From assembly GCF_039523795.1 (NCBI RefSeq), contig NZ_BAAAFZ010000002.1, positions 1 through 64,000 on the forward strand: a stretch of DNA of 64,000 nucleotides, read 5' to 3'. Positions 8,482 through 17,317 of this stretch are shown piece after piece. The translations under genes and the position numbers were made by a program. The stretch is from Craurococcus roseus. GTDB taxonomy: Bacteria > Pseudomonadota > Alphaproteobacteria > Acetobacterales > Acetobacteraceae. Numbering within the stretch: the stretch's first letter is position 1; each line of letters opens with the position of its first letter. Below the pieces are notes generated by a model, which searched no databases, had not been told where the DNA came from, and saw only the letters and a list, made by a program, of their open reading frames with translations.

Positions 8482-9057
8482 ATGCAGCGCGCCGTTTTCG
8501 CTTCGGAGGATTTCGTCGCCGCGGCCCGCGACCTCGCCCGCACCGGCGGTCCGGGCGCCATCACGGTCGCCGCCGTGTCCGGCCGGATGAAGGCGCCGAC
8601 CGGCTCGTTCTACCACCGCTTCCCGTCCCGCGACGCGCTCGCCGGGGAGGTCTGGCTGTCGCTGGTGCTCGCTTTCCAGGTGGGCTTCCGGGCCGCCGCC
8701 GACCGCGGCGACTGGCTGGGCGCCGCCTTGCACGTGCCTGCCTGGTCCCGCGCCAATCCGGGCGACGCGCGGCTCCTCCTCGGCCACCGCAGGGAGGATT
8801 TCCTCCAAGGCGCGGAGTGGCCGCCGGCCTTCCAGGAGCGCGTCCGTGCGCAGGCCGCCGCCGTGGAGGAGCGGTTCGCCCGTTTCGCGCGCGACGTCCT
8901 CGGCGGCACCGACCCGGACCGGCTGCGGCGCGCCCAGTACGTGCTCGCGGACGCGCCGACCGCCGCGGTGCGGCCTCATCTCGCCAACGGCGAGGCTCCC
9001 CCGCCCGTCGTGGACGACCTGGTGCGGGAAACCTTCCTTGCCGTCGCCCGGCGCTGA
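8482..9057 (+). CDS. TetR-family transcriptional regulator
   Basis: A 191-residue regulator. The N-terminal helix-turn-helix domain covers about residues 5-50 (FVAAARDLARTGGPGAITVA, MKAPTGSFYHRFPSRDALAG), with the GSFYHRF recognition helix typical of TetR. The C-terminal ligand and dimer domain (residues 55-190) has no match I can name. The ATG at 8482 lies immediately downstream of a tandem repeat that probably is its operator, so autoregulation and control of the divergent PNPOx gene are likely. No ribosome-binding site other than AAA-rich sequence is seen before the start; the leader must be very short. Confidence 0.85.
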   Translation: MQRAVFASEDFVAAARDLARTGGPGAITVAAVSGRMKAPTGSFYHRFPSRDALAGEVWLSLVLAFQVGFRAAADRGDWLGAALHVPAWSRANPGDARLLLGHRREDFLQGAEWPPAFQERVRAQAAAVEERFARFARDVLGGTDPDRLRRAQYVLADAPTAAVRPHLANGEAPPPVVDDLVRETFLAVARR

Positions 9058-9070
9058 GGCGGGCGCGCCG

Positions 9071-10426
9071 TCAGGCCGCCCGGGAGGCCGCCCGTTGCCG
9101 CCGCTCGCGCGCCGCGGCCACCGCGCCGGGCTCCGGCCCGCCGGCCATCCAGTCCAGCAGTTCGACGCTGTGGACCGTCGGCAGGCCGGCGTCGTCGGCG
9201 AGCTGGGTCAGGCAGCCTATGTTGCCGGAGGCGATCAGGTCCGCGCCGGTCCGGTTGATGTTCTCCAGCTTGCGCTCGCGGAGCCGCCCGGCGATCTCGG
9301 GCTGGAGGACGTTGTAGGTGCCGGCGCTGCCGCAGCACAGGTGCGCTTCCCGCGGCTCCTTCACCGCGAAACCCGCCTTCAGCAGCAGCGCCTTGGGCAC
9401 GCCGGTCAGCTTCTGCCCGTGCTGGAGGCTGCACGCCGCTTGGTACGCCACGGTCAGCCCCGGCGACGGGCGCGTGGGCTCGTAGCCGAAGCGGGTCAGC
9501 ACCTCGCTCACGTCCATGGCGATGGAAGCGACGCGCTTCGCGCGCTCGGCCAAGGGCGACGGCTCCTCGCGGAACATGTGGCCGTAGTCCTTGACCGTGG
9601 TGCCGCAGCCGGACGCGTTGATCACCACGGCGTCCAGCCCGTCCTCGCCGTCCATCTCGCGCGTCCAGGCCTCGATGTTGGCGCGGGCGAGCGCCATGGC
9701 CGGGCCGTGGTGGCCCATGTGGTGGTCGAGCGCGCCGCAGCAGCCCTGCTCGCGCGTCACCACCACCTCGACGCCCATGCGGGTGAGCAGGCGGATGGTG
9801 GCCTCGTTGATGGAGGGCGCCAGCACCTGCTGGGCGCAGCCGGTGAGCAGCGCCACGCGCCCGCGCCGCTTGCCGCCCTCGGCCCGGTGGACCTGCGGGA
9901 CCGCCGAATTCCCCGCTGGCGGGATGCGCTTGGGCGAGAGGCGCAGCATGGCGCGTAGGCGCTGCGCCGTCATGGACCGGCCGGGGACGAAGCCGGCGAA
10001 GTGCCGGCCCAGCGTCCCGCCCAGCAGGGCGAGGCGGAACCGCGACGGGTACGGGAGGAGCTTGCTCAGGAGCCGGCGGAGCATCCGCTCCGGCAAGGGC
10101 CGCTCGTAGGTCTCCTCGATGTAGCGGCGGGCGTGGTCCACCAGGTGCATGTAGTGGACGCCCGAGGGGCAGGTGGTCATGCAGGACAGGCAGGACAGGC
10201 AGCGGTCGATGTGCTTGACCACCTCCGGCGTCGCCGGCCGCCCGCTCTCCAGCATGTCTTTCATCAGGTAGATGCGCCCGCGCGGGCTGTCCAACTCGTC
10301 GCCCAGCAGCACGAAGGTCGGGCAGGTGGCGGTGCAGAATCCGCAATGGACGCAGGTGCGGAGGATGCCGTTGCTTTCGCGGGTGTCGGGGTCGCGGAGC
10401 TGTTCGGGGGAAAATGCGGTCTGCAT
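9071..10426 (-). CDS. glcF: Glycolate oxidase iron-sulfur subunit GlcF
   Basis: A 451-residue subunit that carries electrons from the flavoprotein pair GlcDE during oxidation of glycolate to glyoxylate at the cytoplasmic membrane. Two ferredoxin-type Cys motifs are seen: C25-x2-C28-x2-C31-x3-C35 (CVHCGFCTATCP) and a second at about 76-87 (CLSCLSCMTTCPSG). Two CCG-type domains follow, with GCCGALDHHMGHH and LCCGSAGTYN. Normally glcF follows glcE directly. Here about 4 kb with other genes separates it from glcE (14475-15677), although all three are on the minus strand. The start has only a weak GAG upstream. Confidence 0.95.
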   Translation of the reverse strand: MQTAFSPEQLRDPDTRESNGILRTCVHCGFCTATCPTFVLLGDELDSPRGRIYLMKDMLESGRPATPEVVKHIDRCLSCLSCMTTCPSGVHYMHLVDHARRYIEETYERPLPERMLRRLLSKLLPYPSRFRLALLGGTLGRHFAGFVPGRSMTAQRLRAMLRLSPKRIPPAGNSAVPQVHRAEGGKRRGRVALLTGCAQQVLAPSINEATIRLLTRMGVEVVVTREQGCCGALDHHMGHHGPAMALARANIEAWTREMDGEDGLDAVVINASGCGTTVKDYGHMFREEPSPLAERAKRVASIAMDVSEVLTRFGYEPTRPSPGLTVAYQAACSLQHGQKLTGVPKALLLKAGFAVKEPREAHLCCGSAGTYNVLQPEIAGRLRERKLENINRTGADLIASGNIGCLTQLADDAGLPTVHSVELLDWMAGGPEPGAVAAARERRQRAASRAA

Positions 10427-10532
10427 CGGTGTTTCTCGCGGCGGGGCCGGACATATGGGGCAGCGCGGCCGGAACGGGAACGCCGGAAGGCGCGCCGCGG
10501 CGCGATTACCCGCTCCGCGCGGCGGCCGCCCG

Positions 10533-11306
10533 TCACTGCGTCTGCGGCTTGGCTTCCTCGACGCCGCTCGCCAGCACCGCGGCGACCGCCTGGGCGAGGC
10601 AGTCGTTCAGCCGGTCGGTGGCCGCGACGCGCTTCGAGCGCGGGGCGCGCTCCAGGTCCACCTTCTCCGCCTCGGCCCAGGCGTGCATCAGGTCGTAACG
10701 CCGCACCAAGGGCGCGTTGTGCGCCGCCGCCGCCAGCCGCATGGCCTCCAAGTAGGGCTCGACGTTGGCGTTGGCGCGCAGGACGCGGGAGAATTGCGGG
10801 TCCACCAGCGCCGCGTCCGCCCCGGCGGCGTCCACCTGGCCGAGGCCCGCATCGAGCGCCGCCGCCAGCTCGTCCAGGTCGAGGTTGCGCGCCGTCTCCA
10901 CCGCGCCCGTCTGCCAGATGACCAGGTGGGTCGGGGCGCGCTTCAGCTCCTCCCGGATCATGTCGCCGCCGTCGGAGGCGGTGAGGCCGGGCGCGCCGCG
11001 CACGACGGTCTCCACCTTGAGGCCCGGGTACTTGTCGGACAGCAGCCTTTCGAGCCGCGCCGGCCAAGCCGCCGCCGGCCCGCTGGTGCCCGGCCCCAGC
11101 ACGGAAGCGGAGCCGACCACGACGATCCGGAGGCTGCCGCCGGACACGGCGCGCGCGGTGGCCGGCAGGGGCGCGCCGGCCTCCAGGAGTTCGGGCGGGG
11201 CGCCGCAGGCGCGGCCGGCGTCCTCGGCCCGCGCGCCGGCCACCCCGGCGGCAGCCAACGCCAGGGCCGGGAGCACCACCGCCAGGGCGCGCCGCAACCT
11301 GTTCAT
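10533..11306 (-). CDS. SGNH-fold protein lacking catalytic residues (pseudo-hydrolase)
   Basis: A 257-residue exported protein with a signal peptide of about 28 residues. It aligns along its length with the SGNH protein encoded at 12657, but every catalytic block is altered. Block I reads VGSASVLG (Gly65-Ser66-Ala67) where the paralogue has FGSSSTEG. The oxyanion Asn of block III is replaced (WQTGAVE against WQAGANA). The C-terminal DxxH motif is absent. Its ATG overlaps the stop codon of the OpgC-type gene (ATGA at 11303-11306), so the two are translationally coupled. It could act as a non-enzymatic periplasmic partner of the acyltransferase. Function is inferred only. Confidence 0.75.
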   Translation of the reverse strand: MNRLRRALAVVLPALALAAAGVAGARAEDAGRACGAPPELLEAGAPLPATARAVSGGSLRIVVVGSASVLGPGTSGPAAAWPARLERLLSDKYPGLKVETVVRGAPGLTASDGGDMIREELKRAPTHLVIWQTGAVETARNLDLDELAAALDAGLGQVDAAGADAALVDPQFSRVLRANANVEPYLEAMRLAAAAHNAPLVRRYDLMHAWAEAEKVDLERAPRSKRVAATDRLNDCLAQAVAAVLASGVEEAKPQTQ

Positions 11307-12505
11307 TCTGCCATTGTCCTGTTCGCCGCCGCCGCAGGCAAGGCGGTTCTCTCGGCCACGGCCCGCTTGCGGCCGCCCTCACCGGATCGTTGCCGGTACC
11401 ACGCACCGACGGCGGCGATGGCCACCATGGCCAGGAGACCCGCGAGGTTGACCGCGGCCTGCATGGGCCACCCCTCCGACTGCTCCAGGGCGACGCGGCC
11501 GACGAAGGACAGGAAGATGCCGGCGCAGAACACCGGCAGGCCGTGCTGGCCCATGAGCACGAAGGGCGCGGCGGCGGCGCCTCGGAGCCAGGCGGCGTCC
11601 CGGTCGATCCAATGGCCGAGCAGGTAGGCGAGGGCCAGGATGGAGAGGAGGCGCACCGGGTGCAGGCCCGCCTTGTCCACCCCGGACAGGAAGGAAGCCA
11701 CCCAATCCGGCAGGTAGGGCAAGGGCTCCGGCCGCTGCCACGCGACCACCAGCACGGCGCCCATGGCGAGCAGCGCGGCGCAGGCCGCCATCAGGGCGCG
11801 CGAGCGCGGGATCGGCGCCGGGTCGCCCGCCCGGCGGGACGACCCGAGGGCGCAGCCGATGAAGAACAGCGCCTGCCACGCCAGAGGGTTGAAGAACCAT
11901 CCGCCGCCCCTCCAGGTGGGCAGGTTCACGTCCGCGAGGCGTACGGCGACGTAGATGGCCAGCGAGGCCGTGATGAGCAGCCGCGGCCGGTTCAGCAGCG
12001 CCAGCGCGGGCATGAGCATCAGCAGCAGCACGATGTAGAGGGGCAGGATGTCCAGGAAGGCCGGCTGGAAGCGCAGCAGCAGGGCTTCCAGGAGCGCGCG
12101 GTAGGGCTGCTCGCCGAAGGCGTCCAGGGCCAGCTCGTCGAGGTAGGCCATGTTGTCGAGCGCGGCGACGGAGTACCCCACCTGCGCCGTGAACACCACG
12201 AACAGGAACATATGGGCGATGTAGAGCGTGCCGACCCGCCGCAGCACGGCGGCGGAGGCGAAGAGCCAGCCCTGCCGGTCGAGCATGGCGCCGTAAGCGA
12301 GGCCCGCCCCGTAGCCGGCCAGCAGCACGAAGGCCTCGGTGGCGTCGCAAAACGCGTAGTTGCGGATGGTGTAGTCGCCGAGCCAGTTGCCCGGCATGTG
12401 GTTGATGAAGATGAACCACAGGGCGACGCCGCGGAAGAAGTCGGCCCGGAGGTCCCGGCTGCCGCCACCGCCGCGCCCCTGCCCGGAGCGGACCAAACCG
12501 AACAT
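11303..12505 (-). CDS. OpgC-domain membrane acyltransferase
   Basis: A 400-residue inner-membrane protein with about ten hydrophobic segments. The opening DLRADFFRGVALWFIFINHM and the following NYAFCDATEAFVLLAGYGAG are the hallmark of OpgC (MdoC) proteins, which move succinyl or other acyl groups from the cytoplasm to periplasmic glucans. The start at 12505 follows GGGAGAGGGGG. Downstream it overlaps the pseudo-SGNH gene by four bases, and an apparently intact SGNH gene is divergent from it. The set is therefore likely to acylate or deacylate an envelope glycan. The actual glycan acceptor is not known. Confidence 0.85.
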   Translation of the reverse strand: MFGLVRSGQGRGGGGSRDLRADFFRGVALWFIFINHMPGNWLGDYTIRNYAFCDATEAFVLLAGYGAGLAYGAMLDRQGWLFASAAVLRRVGTLYIAHMFLFVVFTAQVGYSVAALDNMAYLDELALDAFGEQPYRALLEALLLRFQPAFLDILPLYIVLLLMLMPALALLNRPRLLITASLAIYVAVRLADVNLPTWRGGGWFFNPLAWQALFFIGCALGSSRRAGDPAPIPRSRALMAACAALLAMGAVLVVAWQRPEPLPYLPDWVASFLSGVDKAGLHPVRLLSILALAYLLGHWIDRDAAWLRGAAAAPFVLMGQHGLPVFCAGIFLSFVGRVALEQSEGWPMQAAVNLAGLLAMVAIAAVGAWYRQRSGEGGRKRAVAERTALPAAAANRTMAE

Positions 12506-12656
12506 CACGCCCCCTCTCCCGCCGCGGCACTCTCCCGGTTCGGGCCGCGTCCGCAAGCCCCGGATCGCGTCCCCGCGGGCTCGCGTCATTGCGCTTCCAT
12601 CCCGGTTCCCCGGCGGCCTAGCCTCGTGATCCGGCTTGGGCCAGATTGGCACCACG

Positions 12657-13409
12657 ATGAGAACGACGCTCCTGCTCCTGGCCGGCCTGATGGCCGGCTT
12701 GGCCGCGACGCCTGCGACCGACGCGCGCGGCGCGGCCTGCCCGCCCGTGGCGATGGACGGCGCGCCCCTGCCCGCGAGCCGTGCGGCCGTGCGGGCGGGC
12801 GAGCCGCTGACGGTCGTGGCGTTCGGCTCCTCCTCGACGGAAGGCGCGGGGGCGAGCATCCCGGCCATGTCCTACCCGGCCCGGCTCGAAGCGCTGCTCA
12901 AGGCCGCCCTGCCCGGCCGGCCGGTGCGCGTGCTGAACCGCGGGATCGGCGGGCAGGAGGTGAACGAGATGCTGGCGCGGCTCGACAGGGACGTGCTGGC
13001 GGAGCGGCCGCACCTGGTGGTCTGGCAGGCGGGCGCCAACGCCGCGCTGCGCGGGATGGACCCGCAGGCGTTCCGCGAGCGGCTGGTGGAGGGGCTGGCC
13101 CGCCTGCGCGCCGATGGCGCCGACGTCGTGCTGATGGACAACCAGCTCGCGCCGGTGGTCGTGTCGCGCCCGCTGCACCCCTACATCGCGGCGGCGCTGC
13201 GCGAGGTGGCGGCGGCGTTTTCGGTGCCGGTCTTCTCGCGCACCGGGCTGATGCGGTCCTGGGAGGCGGCGGGGACCCCGCCCGCGGAGCTGCTCCACCC
13301 GGACGGGCTGCACCACAACGACCGCGGCTACGCCTGCGTCGCCGAGGCGCTCGCCGAAACCATCCTGCGCGGCCTGCGCGACGCCGCCCCGGTCATCGCC
13401 GGGCGCTGA
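12657..13409 (+). CDS. Exported SGNH/GDSL-type hydrolase
   Basis: A 250-residue protein with a short signal peptide (residues 1-24). The SGNH blocks are present: FGSSSTEG with the probable nucleophile Ser59 or Ser60, NRGIGGQE, WQAGANA with the oxyanion Asn, and HPDGLHHND with Asp216 and His219 as the rest of the triad. Proteins of this type hydrolyse or transfer acyl esters on carbohydrates and lipids. It is divergent from the OpgC-type gene (150 bp apart) and is the catalytically complete paralogue of the protein encoded at 10533. The start is the ATG at 12657, chosen for the signal peptide; the ribosome site is weak. Confidence 0.82.
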   Translation: MRTTLLLLAGLMAGLAATPATDARGAACPPVAMDGAPLPASRAAVRAGEPLTVVAFGSSSTEGAGASIPAMSYPARLEALLKAALPGRPVRVLNRGIGGQEVNEMLARLDRDVLAERPHLVVWQAGANAALRGMDPQAFRERLVEGLARLRADGADVVLMDNQLAPVVVSRPLHPYIAAALREVAAAFSVPVFSRTGLMRSWEAAGTPPAELLHPDGLHHNDRGYACVAEALAETILRGLRDAAPVIAGR

Positions 13410-13531
13410 ACCGGCGCCGCCGCGCGGCCGCACCCGATTCCCGCCTGGGCGCGGCCGGCCCGGAACGGCCCGGGCGGTCCTCGGCCCGGTTGACCGGCGC
13501 CGCGGGCGTCGCCAGCCGGCGCGACCGCAGA

Positions 13532-14329
13532 CTACTCGGCGGCGAGGGTGTGCGGGTCGACCACCCGCGCGTGGTTCGGGCGGGGCAGCAGCGCCAAGCG
13601 CGTGTCCACCCGGCCGTAGATCATGTCCCGGAAGGTGGAGCGGTTGAGCGGCCCGGTGTCCGGCGCGCGGTCCAGGAAGGCGCGGAAGGTGGCGCGGTAG
13701 CGGGCCGCTTGGCGGACGAAGCGCTCGTCCACCTCGAATTGCGCGGCTTCCTTGGCGTCGGCGGGCAGCATCCGCAGGATGCGCAGCGGCAACTCGCTGG
13801 CGGGCGGCAGGGGCAGCTCCGCCGCCTCCGTGCCGGGGACGCGCCAGCCGTACACCAGGCGCCACATGGCGGCGAGCGTCGCGCTCAGTTCCACCGTCAC
13901 CATGTCCCACTCGGTGACGAGCCGCTGCATCCGGGTCTCGGACGCGGCGTGCTGCGCCGCCTCCACTTGGCGCTGCCCGACAGAAAGGGCCGAGATGGCC
14001 AACCGCACCTGTTCCTGGAGCAGCGCGGTCTGGTTGCGGCACTCCTCGATCAGCGCCTCGGTCGCCAGGGTCTTGGAATCGAAGGACGTGGACTGGCGCA
14101 GCAACGCGTTGCGGAGCGCGACCAGTTCCACCCGCTGGACGAGGCCGGCGATGGCGAGGATCAGCAGCGCCGGCGGCAGGAACAGCCCCAGCATCAGCAC
14201 CGCCTTCTCCGCCGGCGGCAGCGCCAGCAGCGCCTCGGCCCCGTGCAACTGGACGACGAGAACCAAGACGGCGGGCACGGCGAGGGTGGCGAGGAGGCCC
14301 ACGCCCCAAGCGGCGAGGCGGGCCATCAT
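13532..14329 (-). CDS. Uncharacterised membrane protein with two TM segments and a coiled coil
   Basis: A 265-residue protein I do not recognise. Two hydrophobic segments lie at about residues 5-27 and 38-65. They are followed by a long amphipathic, coiled-coil-like region of about 60-150 (LLRQSTSFDSKTLATEALIE, LLQEQVRLAISALS). The rest is a soluble C-terminal part rich in Arg and aromatic residues. The start MMARLAAWG at 14329 follows GAGAGCG; a longer open frame upstream is unlikely. It lies downstream of glcE on the same strand but after a 145-bp gap, so membership of the glc operon is uncertain. Confidence 0.65.
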   Translation of the reverse strand: MMARLAAWGVGLLATLAVPAVLVLVVQLHGAEALLALPPAEKAVLMLGLFLPPALLILAIAGLVQRVELVALRNALLRQSTSFDSKTLATEALIEECRNQTALLQEQVRLAISALSVGQRQVEAAQHAASETRMQRLVTEWDMVTVELSATLAAMWRLVYGWRVPGTEAAELPLPPASELPLRILRMLPADAKEAAQFEVDERFVRQAARYRATFRAFLDRAPDTGPLNRSTFRDMIYGRVDTRLALLPRPNHARVVDPHTLAAE

Positions 14330-14432
14330 CGTTGGGGCGCTCTCATCGGGGGCTCCAGCGGCCGGCCGGAGGGGGGATGCCGGCCTAATGGACGGCTTTA
14401 TACCATGCACACCAATAGGTTGAACATCACGA

Positions 14433-14453
14433 AAGCGATTTCTTATTTCGCTT
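14433..14453. terminator. Small AT-rich hairpin between glcE and the coiled-coil gene
   Basis: AAGCGA (14433-14438) pairs with TCGCTT (14448-14453) around a nine-base AT-rich loop. It is the only AT-rich island in this neighbourhood and lies just past the glcE stop codon. It could be a weak terminator for glcDE or part of a promoter for the gene that follows. Neither role is proven. Confidence 0.3.
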
Positions 14454-14474
14454 GCCTGCGGCCGTGAGGCAGCG

Positions 14475-15677
14475 TCAGGAGCCCGCGCGCATCCGCCCCG
14501 GGTTGAGCACGCCCGCCGGGTCGAGCACCGCCTTCACCCGCCGGCCGATCGCGGCCAACGGCTCCGGCTCCTCCGGCAGCACCGCCACCGCGGCGCGCAG
14601 CGAGTCCGGCGCGCGGAACAGGGTGAAGGCGCCGCCCTCCGCGCGCGCCGCGGCCGCCACCGCCTCATGCGCCTCCGCCGTGGCCGGGCCGGCGATCCAA
14701 ACGAGGCCGCCGCCCCAGTCGAGCAGCCGGCGCCGGAGGCCGGCGGCGCGCACCGCCCCTGCCACGGCCGGGCCGGCGGAAGGGCGGACGGAAACCCGCC
14801 ACACGGCGTCGCCGGGTTCGGCGCCGAGCGGCTCGGCGTCGCGGACCCGGTGCCACAGGGCGCGGCTCTCGGCGTCCTCCAGGAGGCCCGCCTCGCCCAA
14901 AGGGGCCAGTTCGTCCCGCAGCCGGCCGGCGCGGTAGGCGACGGACTCGGCGAAGTCCTCGACGCGCAGCAGGGCCAACGGCCCTCCGCCCGCGCCGTCC
15001 TCCGGCAGCAGCGCCGCGCCGGACACGCCGTAGGGGCTGCCCAGCCCGGCCGACAGCGCCCGAACGCCGGCGGCGAGGTCGGCCACGCGGAGCGCCACCG
15101 TGGCGGTGCGCTCGGGCGCCGGCAGGACCTTCAAGGTGATCTCGGTGAGCACGCCGAGCGTACCGTGGCTGCCGGTGAGGAGCTTGGCCAGGTCGAGGCC
15201 GGTGACGTTCTTCAGCACGCGCCCGCCGGAGCGGAACACCTCGCCGCTGCCGGTGACGGCGCGGATGCCCATGACGTGGTCGCGGGTGGCGCCCGCGGTG
15301 ATGCGGCGCGGGCCGGACAGGTTGGCCGCGACCACCCCGCCAAGGGTCGCCGGCCGGTCGGCGCCGAACAAGGGGCCGGGCTCCGGCGGCTCGGCGATCA
15401 GGTGCTGGCCGCGCTCGGCCAGCGCCGCCTCGATCTCCGGCAGGGGCGTGCCGGCGCGGGCCGACAGGATCAGCTCCTGCGGCTTGTAGAGGGTGATGCC
15501 GGAAAGGTTGCGGGTGGAGAGGGTGCGCGCGGCCTGCACCGGGCGCAGCATGGCGCGCTTGGTGCCGTTGCCCTCGACGGCGAGGGGCTGGCCGCTCCGC
15601 GCCGCCTCGGCCACGGCACCGGCGAGTTCCTCCTCCGAAGCCGGGGCGAAGGACGACGGCCCTGCGGCAGCGCTCAT
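14475..15677 (-). CDS. glcE: Glycolate oxidase FAD-binding subunit GlcE
   Basis: A 400-residue subunit with an N-terminal FAD_binding_4 domain (PLAVEGNGTKRAML and the PATLGGVVAANLSGPRRI flavin loop, then RDHVMGIRAVTGSGEVFRSG). A short C-terminal domain ends in DPAGVLNPGRM. This is the architecture and length of GlcE, the partner of GlcD. Its ATG overlaps the glcD stop codon (ATGA, 15674-15677), so the two are translationally coupled. It acts at the inner membrane in glycolate oxidation to glyoxylate. Confidence in the subunit assignment is high because of the adjacency. Confidence 0.95.
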   Translation of the reverse strand: MSAAAGPSSFAPASEEELAGAVAEAARSGQPLAVEGNGTKRAMLRPVQAARTLSTRNLSGITLYKPQELILSARAGTPLPEIEAALAERGQHLIAEPPEPGPLFGADRPATLGGVVAANLSGPRRITAGATRDHVMGIRAVTGSGEVFRSGGRVLKNVTGLDLAKLLTGSHGTLGVLTEITLKVLPAPERTATVALRVADLAAGVRALSAGLGSPYGVSGAALLPEDGAGGGPLALLRVEDFAESVAYRAGRLRDELAPLGEAGLLEDAESRALWHRVRDAEPLGAEPGDAVWRVSVRPSAGPAVAGAVRAAGLRRRLLDWGGGLVWIAGPATAEAHEAVAAAARAEGGAFTLFRAPDSLRAAVAVLPEEPEPLAAIGRRVKAVLDPAGVLNPGRMRAGS

Positions 15678-17161
15678 TCGGCCGCCGCGGCGGCGGGGTG
15701 CGACAGCGGTGCGGGGGCGGGCGCCGCGAAGGCGGGGTTGCCCTCCAGCGGGAAGACCTTGGACGGGTTGAGCAGCCAGCCGGGGTCGAAGGCCCCCTTC
15801 ACCGCTCGCTGGAGGCCGAGTTCGCCGGCGGTGAACTGCACGCCCATCAGGTCGCGCTTCTCCACGCCGACGCCGTGCTCGCCGGTGAGGCAGCCGCCCA
15901 CCTCGACGCAGAGCTTCAGGATGTCGGCGCCGAACTCTTCCGCCTTGCGGAAGCTCTCCGGGTCGTTGGCGTCGAACATGATGAGCGGGTGCAGGTTGCC
16001 GTCGCCGGCGTGGAAGATGTTCGCCACTTGCAAGCCGTAGGAGGCCGACATCTCGCCGATCCGCCGCAGCACGTTCGGCAATTCGCCGGTGGGGATTGTG
16101 CCGTCCATGCAGAGGTAATCGGGCGAGATGCGGCCCACCGCGCCGAAGGCGCCCTTGCGGCCCTTCCAGATGGCGAAGGACTGCTCGGCGGTTTCGGCGA
16201 CCTTGAGGGAGATCGGGTCGAAGCGCTCGCAGATCTCCTTGATCCGGCCCAGCAGCATGTCCTGCTCGGCCACGCTGCCCTCCACCTCGATGATGAGCAT
16301 GGCCTCGGCGTCGAGCGGGTAGCCGGCGTTAGCGAAGGCTTCGCAGGCGTGGATCGCGGGCCGATCCATGAATTCCAGCGCAACGGGGATGATGCCGCTG
16401 CCGATGATGGCGTCCACCGCCTGCCCCGCGATCTCGTTCGACTTGAAGGCGGCGAGCATGGCGCGGGCGCCCTCGGCGGCGCGGAGGATGCGGACCGTGA
16501 CCTCGGTGATGACGGCGAGCTGCCCCTCGCTGCCGGTGAGCAGGCCCAACCAGTCGTAACCGGCAGCGTCCAGGTGCCTGCCGCCCACCTCGAAAACCTC
16601 GCCCTCGACCGTCACGGCCTTGAGGCCGAGCAGGTTGTTGGCGGTGACGCCGTACTTGAGGCAATGGGCGCCGCCCGAGTTCATGTTGACGTTGCCGCCG
16701 ATCATGCAGGCGAGTTGGCTGGACGGGTCGGGCGCGTAGAAGAAGCCATCGCCTTCCACCTCGCGCGTGATGGCGAGGTTGGTGACGCCGGCCTCCACCA
16801 CCGCCAGGCGGTCGGCGAAGTCCACCTCCAGGATGCGGTTCATCCGCATCAGGCCGACCACCACCGCGTCTTCCAGCGGCAAGGCGCCGCCCGAGAGCGA
16901 GGTGCCGGCGCCGCGGGGCACCACGCGCACGCCCATGGAATGGCAGACGCGCATCACGGCCGCGACCTCCTCGGTGGAGGCGGGCAGCGCCACGGCGAGG
17001 GGCGGCTGCTTGTAGGCGGTGAGGCCGTCGGTCTCGTAGGGCTTCAGGCGGAGCGGCTCGCCGATGACGCCGCCCTCGCCCGGCACGGCGCGCCGGAGCG
17101 CGGACAGGATCTCCTCGCGGCGGGCGAGGACTTCGGGCTTGGGATCGGGCTGCCTGATCAC
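15674..17161 (-). CDS. glcD: Glycolate oxidase FAD-linked subunit GlcD
   Basis: A 495-residue FAD-linked oxidase of the FAD_binding_4/FAD-oxidase_C type, the catalytic subunit for glycolate to glyoxylate. The flavin-binding motif is VVPRGAGTSLSGGALP (about 103-118), followed by GGNVNMNSGGAHCLKYG. The C-terminal domain has HAGDGNLHP, the metal and substrate site, and GGCLTGEHGVGVEKR. The start is GTG at 17161, preceded by GGAGGAGCGAC. D-lactate dehydrogenases share this fold, but coupling to glcE and the nearby glcF make glycolate the best reading. Confidence 0.95.
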   Translation of the reverse strand: MIRQPDPKPEVLARREEILSALRRAVPGEGGVIGEPLRLKPYETDGLTAYKQPPLAVALPASTEEVAAVMRVCHSMGVRVVPRGAGTSLSGGALPLEDAVVVGLMRMNRILEVDFADRLAVVEAGVTNLAITREVEGDGFFYAPDPSSQLACMIGGNVNMNSGGAHCLKYGVTANNLLGLKAVTVEGEVFEVGGRHLDAAGYDWLGLLTGSEGQLAVITEVTVRILRAAEGARAMLAAFKSNEIAGQAVDAIIGSGIIPVALEFMDRPAIHACEAFANAGYPLDAEAMLIIEVEGSVAEQDMLLGRIKEICERFDPISLKVAETAEQSFAIWKGRKGAFGAVGRISPDYLCMDGTIPTGELPNVLRRIGEMSASYGLQVANIFHAGDGNLHPLIMFDANDPESFRKAEEFGADILKLCVEVGGCLTGEHGVGVEKRDLMGVQFTAGELGLQRAVKGAFDPGWLLNPSKVFPLEGNPAFAAPAPAPLSHPAAAAAE

Positions 17162-17317
17162 GTCCGTCGCTCCTCCGGCCGGTGGTTCGCTGCTGTGGTC
17201 GTTGAGATGGGCCGACGCGCCGCCATGGGCAAGCGGCCGGCGCGGGCTTGCCGAAGCGGCGCCGCGCCGCCACTACTCCCCGCCGCACCCCCACCGCGCC
17301 ACCGGAAGAGCCCATCC

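Noticed and set aside
9071..10454. Very long alternative frames opposite and beside glcF
   Set aside because: Low-complexity Arg/Ala-rich translation overlapping conserved GlcF motifs on the real frame.
13410..13531. Small gene between the SGNH hydrolase and the coiled-coil protein
   Set aside because: Only very short, unsupported frames occur in this 122-bp GC-rich gap.
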